From Cheilinus undulatus (taxonomy: Eukaryota > Chordata > Actinopteri > Labriformes > Labridae): DNA of 64,000 bases. Below, in pieces: positions 60,421 through 64,000 of this stretch (positions within the stretch are counted from its first letter, which is position 1; each line of letters starts with the position of its first letter). Both the position numbers and the translations under genes were made by a program. The stretch covers positions 27,221,855 to 27,285,854 of the forward strand of contig NC_054867.1 of NCBI RefSeq assembly GCF_018320785.1. The letters are read 5' to 3'. Under the pieces are notes generated by a model. The model was given only the letters and a program-made list of their open reading frames with translations, was not told the DNA's origin and made no database searches.

Positions 60421-63400
60421 CTTTGAGTGTTACACTGATTATCATTAGTTTATATCAGGGTTATCCAAACTCTGGCTTGAGGGCCAACTGTTCCTCTACA
60501 ATAAATTCAATAAATTTAAGGTTTTTCTTCTTTTAAATTAGTAAAATGTTATTCTCTGACATAAACAGGACACTCTCTGATGGTAAATTAGTGTAAAGGT
60601 AAAAAGCAGAATTCCAAAAAATTAAAATGGGCAAAACAGAATTTGGCAAAAAAAAAAAAAAAAAAAAAAAATCCTAGGGCTCTATACCAGTAATTCTGGA
60701 GAAAAACTAAGTATTAGGCTATTTGTTATGCAGATAACACATTTAAACTTTGGTACGACAAAGGTAACAGGGAGATTTCTCTTTTGTTTTTAAAATGGGA
60801 CCTTTCTTTGATTTGCTGAGCTCCAACAGAAATACGAAATTCCTTTTACCCATGTACTTAGATTAGATTAAGAGCCTTAGCAGTCAAAAATTGATGCTAT
60901 AATACACTACAGGGAGAACAAGACTGAAGTTATCTAAGGATTTACAATGTTTTAATTGAAACTTCACTGGTAAATCTAGATCATTCAAAACAGAAGTGAG
61001 AACATGGCCTTCATATGGAAATCCATCAAGAAGACTGCTCATTGATTAGTCTCCTGGGAACAAATGTCAGACAGGTGGAATAAGTTTGAATGTAGGTACT
61101 TAGATTTGGCCTTGCTAGCAGGAAGGAAGTGCATAGCTGCAAACTAAAAGACATCAATACCCCACGGGTGGAATGAACTTTCAAGCTACCTTGTCTAAGA
61201 CAAAATTTTTTCTAAGAATAAAGGTAGAACCCCAGACTTTGGGAATATAAGGCAATCTCATATAGACTTTGATTTTAAATGTTTTCCATCAGTGTTAAGA
61301 ACTGATAACAGTGGGGTCTGACACTTAACATGGAGGAGCTGATAATTTGTTAATAGTCTGCATGATGAACTCCAAATAATCTGGCATCACAGTCAGGGGG
61401 AGTGGCTTTGTTTTTATACAGTGTATGGTGAAAAGGTGCTGACATCAGCTTTTGCAAACCACTGTCAAGGTCAGTGATACAGGACCTTTTTTTTTAACCA
61501 AAAAAGACACACATTATTTAATGTAATAAGGCTTATAAGGGCTTTAAAACTCTTTTGCAGTCTTTGTTGTGTCCCTTTGAACTCCTCTGGTTTAACAATG
61601 AAGCCCATTATTTAAGACAGTTCCAAATGTACTCAAAGTAAAGAACCCTTCTAATGTGAGAATAATTACCACATAAACACATGCACTACGGGAAATTTGA
61701 ATTTCCCCTTATCTTTTCTGAACACTACTGCAAAGTGTAAAAAAAGTGTCTATAATGTGGTAACATGGAAGTCCCTACTTTAATTGATGTAACTTTATTA
61801 CATTATGATATTGCAGCTTGTAATCTTCTCAGGTGTGTCCATAGAGCCTACTTCATATGTGAGAAGGTTGCTTATTCTGTTGGGCTCTTTCGGCTATCAT
61901 CGCAGTAGTTTTTCTACCCTTGACATCCTTCACTCCCACTTCCACTGTCTCTATCTCATCTCTTCTCTTTCTGTAGAATCAGCATGATTTATGGGGGCTA
62001 ATAGCCACCCACTCTCTTCATGCTCTTTAACTCTCCATCTACTGGTATTAGCCTTCCAGGAAATGGAGCTAAATTATCCCATTCAGCAGGTGACCTTAAC
62101 AGTCTAAAGATTTACCCTCAGAGGGGGACTCTCTAGCCATGCAGTGCACACTTTAACCCACTGACATCGGCTAGAACACATATAATTTTAATTACACACA
62201 CACACAGTTTCACCATGTCATGGAAATCTTTTACAGCCTTCAAGGTTTTTTTTTTAATTCAAACACTCCATTAAACCCCAACCAAAACCAGAAGAAAAAG
62301 GCAATCAGTCCTCTCAAGATAAGGTGTAAAAAAGAGGAAATGCAGACAAAGAATATTTTCAAAGGGGAACAGTCTAGACAAGTAAAGGAGGCCACCCAAC
62401 CCCCTTCTACACCCTAACCCAAATACCCTCAGAGAACAGACGGGTAAACCACGTCACCAGCCCCCAGCAAATTAGCGCCACCATATGTGGAGGAAAAAAG
62501 GGTGGGGCAGGAAGGATGGAAATTCCATCAGTCTCGTCTTCTTCTCAAAATGCAAATTCACTCCCCCAAATATTAATCAAACAGTATATATTTATTCACC
62601 AGCACTGCCTGACATTAACCCACAGCTTTATGCTCACTAGGCATTTTTTATGCAGAGAAACACAGGCAGGTTACAGAGATTAAGTGCTTCTGTGTGGTGA
62701 AGGGGGAAGAAAATTGCTTTGGGTGTAAGCTACTGTTTCTTTGACAACACCTCATCCTCCTGACAGGAAAAGTGCGGCGCTCTTGAAAATGCGCTTTTGA
62801 AAAAATATGAGATATTTTTGAGTTGAAGCACTGAGAGCTGCAAAACAAAAAGGTAGAGTGCTTTGAACAAGAGACAGCGCTTCACTCTTTGTCTGCTGAA
62901 GATGGCTGAAAAAAAAAGGTGCTGATGCTTGAAACAGAAACCCAAGGCCAGACATTATCTCCAGAATTATTCCCACCCCATCTCTGCTGCCCAGTACACC
63001 AGCAGGTTCACGTTATCTGCCACCAGCATCAGCTAAAGCGACACATTCTGACTCCAAGGCTCATACAGAGCATGTAGCTAACAAAGAGCAGTTGTCTTTG
63101 TTCAGCTGGAGCAGGGGAGGGAGGGGGAAGAAGGGGGAATAAGGATGGAGGATGGGGAGACACAGATTTCTGTTTTTTCAGTTTGAGCCCAAAAAAGAGC
63201 AGAAATGCAAAATTCCCCCACTGATCATACAAACACACAACAGTAACTGTTAAGACCGAGAATCCTGGAGTTGCACATTTTTAAGCACTACTGTGCTTAC
63301 TCAGATAGGTCTCATGATAGGTCAGTCAATATTCAGGCTCCTTCTTGAGATTCCCACTACATAAAAAGCTTAATTTCATGGTAGCCTCTCCAAGATATTG

Positions 63401-63654
63401 CAATGCACGTTGCAGAGTTAAAAGCTTTTTGTTACAATGAAAATGCAGGAGCTTATGAATATTGCTATCATAGAAGCAACTGTGGGGAGAACCCTCTCCA
63501 CTAAAGGTTTAACAAAGGGTCCATCAGAACATGCTCCATTTACAGATGTAAAAGATGATTCTTAGGTTGTTCTGAATCCAAGGCAAGAGACTTAAAATGT
63601 GCAAAAAAGAATCTGAATTGAGCTGTATGAGGTACTCAATAGTAAGGAGATGCC
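60421..63654. other. gene-free interval, partly unique
   Basis: An A26 run lies near 60646-60671. 61830-63240 is repeat-poor and looks like ordinary unique sequence, possibly with conserved noncoding elements. No exon with splice sites was found. Confidence 0.35.
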
Positions 63655-64000
63655 CCCAGACGGGGCCTGCCCTCAGATTTGTCTGGACCCCTGACAAATC
63701 CAGAGAATGAGCCTTCTCAAGTTGGGATTATTGATGGTGTGCTGGATCAGTAGCATTTGTGCTAACACCCTGACAAACATTTTTGAGATAAGAGGTGTTT
63801 GAAACTGTAATCGGATTCTGATATTTAAATTATTTATTTGTGCTGCTTTTAACCCCTTTTACTCACTTTTCTGACCATTTTTTCAACTATTTTCCGTTTA
63901 TCGTCAATGAATTATGGTACTTTTTTCCCATCTTTGGCACTGAAAATCAATTTTGCCACATTTAAACCCCTTTCCATCCATTATTATTATTATTATTATT
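63655..64000 (-). repeat. internal-satellite repeat family, copy D (cut by window)
   Basis: Reverse-oriented tail (GGACCCCTGACAAATCCAGA, then GTAGCATTTGTGCTAACACC) followed by array words on the complementary strand (CCCCTTTTACTCACTTTTCT). It ends in an ATT microsatellite at the window edge. Confidence 0.6.

Overview
The window is vertebrate nuclear DNA, almost certainly from a ray-finned (teleost) fish. Genes have many short exons with GT-AG junctions. The proteins are clearly vertebrate. The spaces between genes are full of typical fish repeats: Tc1/mariner, hAT and piggyBac-like elements, tRNA-derived SINEs, L2/Rex-type LINE ends and AT microsatellites. There is no prokaryotic signal, no CRISPR array and no virus.

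The coding content lies in the first 26.2 kb. (1) Positions 121-4375, minus strand: the 5' half of an extended synaptotagmin 1 gene (esyt1), nine exons covering the membrane hairpin, the SMP lipid-transfer domain and the start of C2A; the rest runs off the left edge. (2) Positions 6434-10960, minus: zc3h10, a three-finger CCCH RNA-binding protein in two coding exons. (3) Positions 13132-16076, plus: a short DNAJB9/ERdj4-like ER J-protein in two exons, head to head with zc3h10. (4) Positions 16607-26179, plus: a 14-exon sorting nexin of the SNX5/6/32 type (PX plus BAR). From memory, ESYT1 and ZC3H10 are also neighbours in mammals, so the left part looks like an old syntenic block. All exon chains were read by hand; every junction keeps the frame.

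From 26.2 kb to 64 kb I find no convincing host gene. It holds layered transposon relics: a Tc1 element split by an L2-type LINE end (28.2-30.3 kb), a SINE with a 17-bp target duplication (32.2-32.4 kb), a decayed Tc1 transposase (34.8-35.4 kb), a foldback element (35.66-36.19 kb), several copies of one family with an internal degenerate satellite (5.4, 20.5, 39.4, 44.8 and 63.7 kb), a scrambled LINE (50.0-50.6 kb) and BED-finger hAT remnants (53.0 and 55.4 kb). Between them are non-repetitive stretches, such as 36.9-37.5 kb and 61.8-63.2 kb, that could be regulatory.

I did not find a clearly new biological system. The most interesting points are a likely GC-AG intron in esyt1, a divergent ORF ending in AATAAA plus A20 beside the esyt1 promoter, an intron in the zc3h10 coiled coil, the shortened DNAJB9-like and SNX5-like proteins, and the repeat family with a variable internal satellite.
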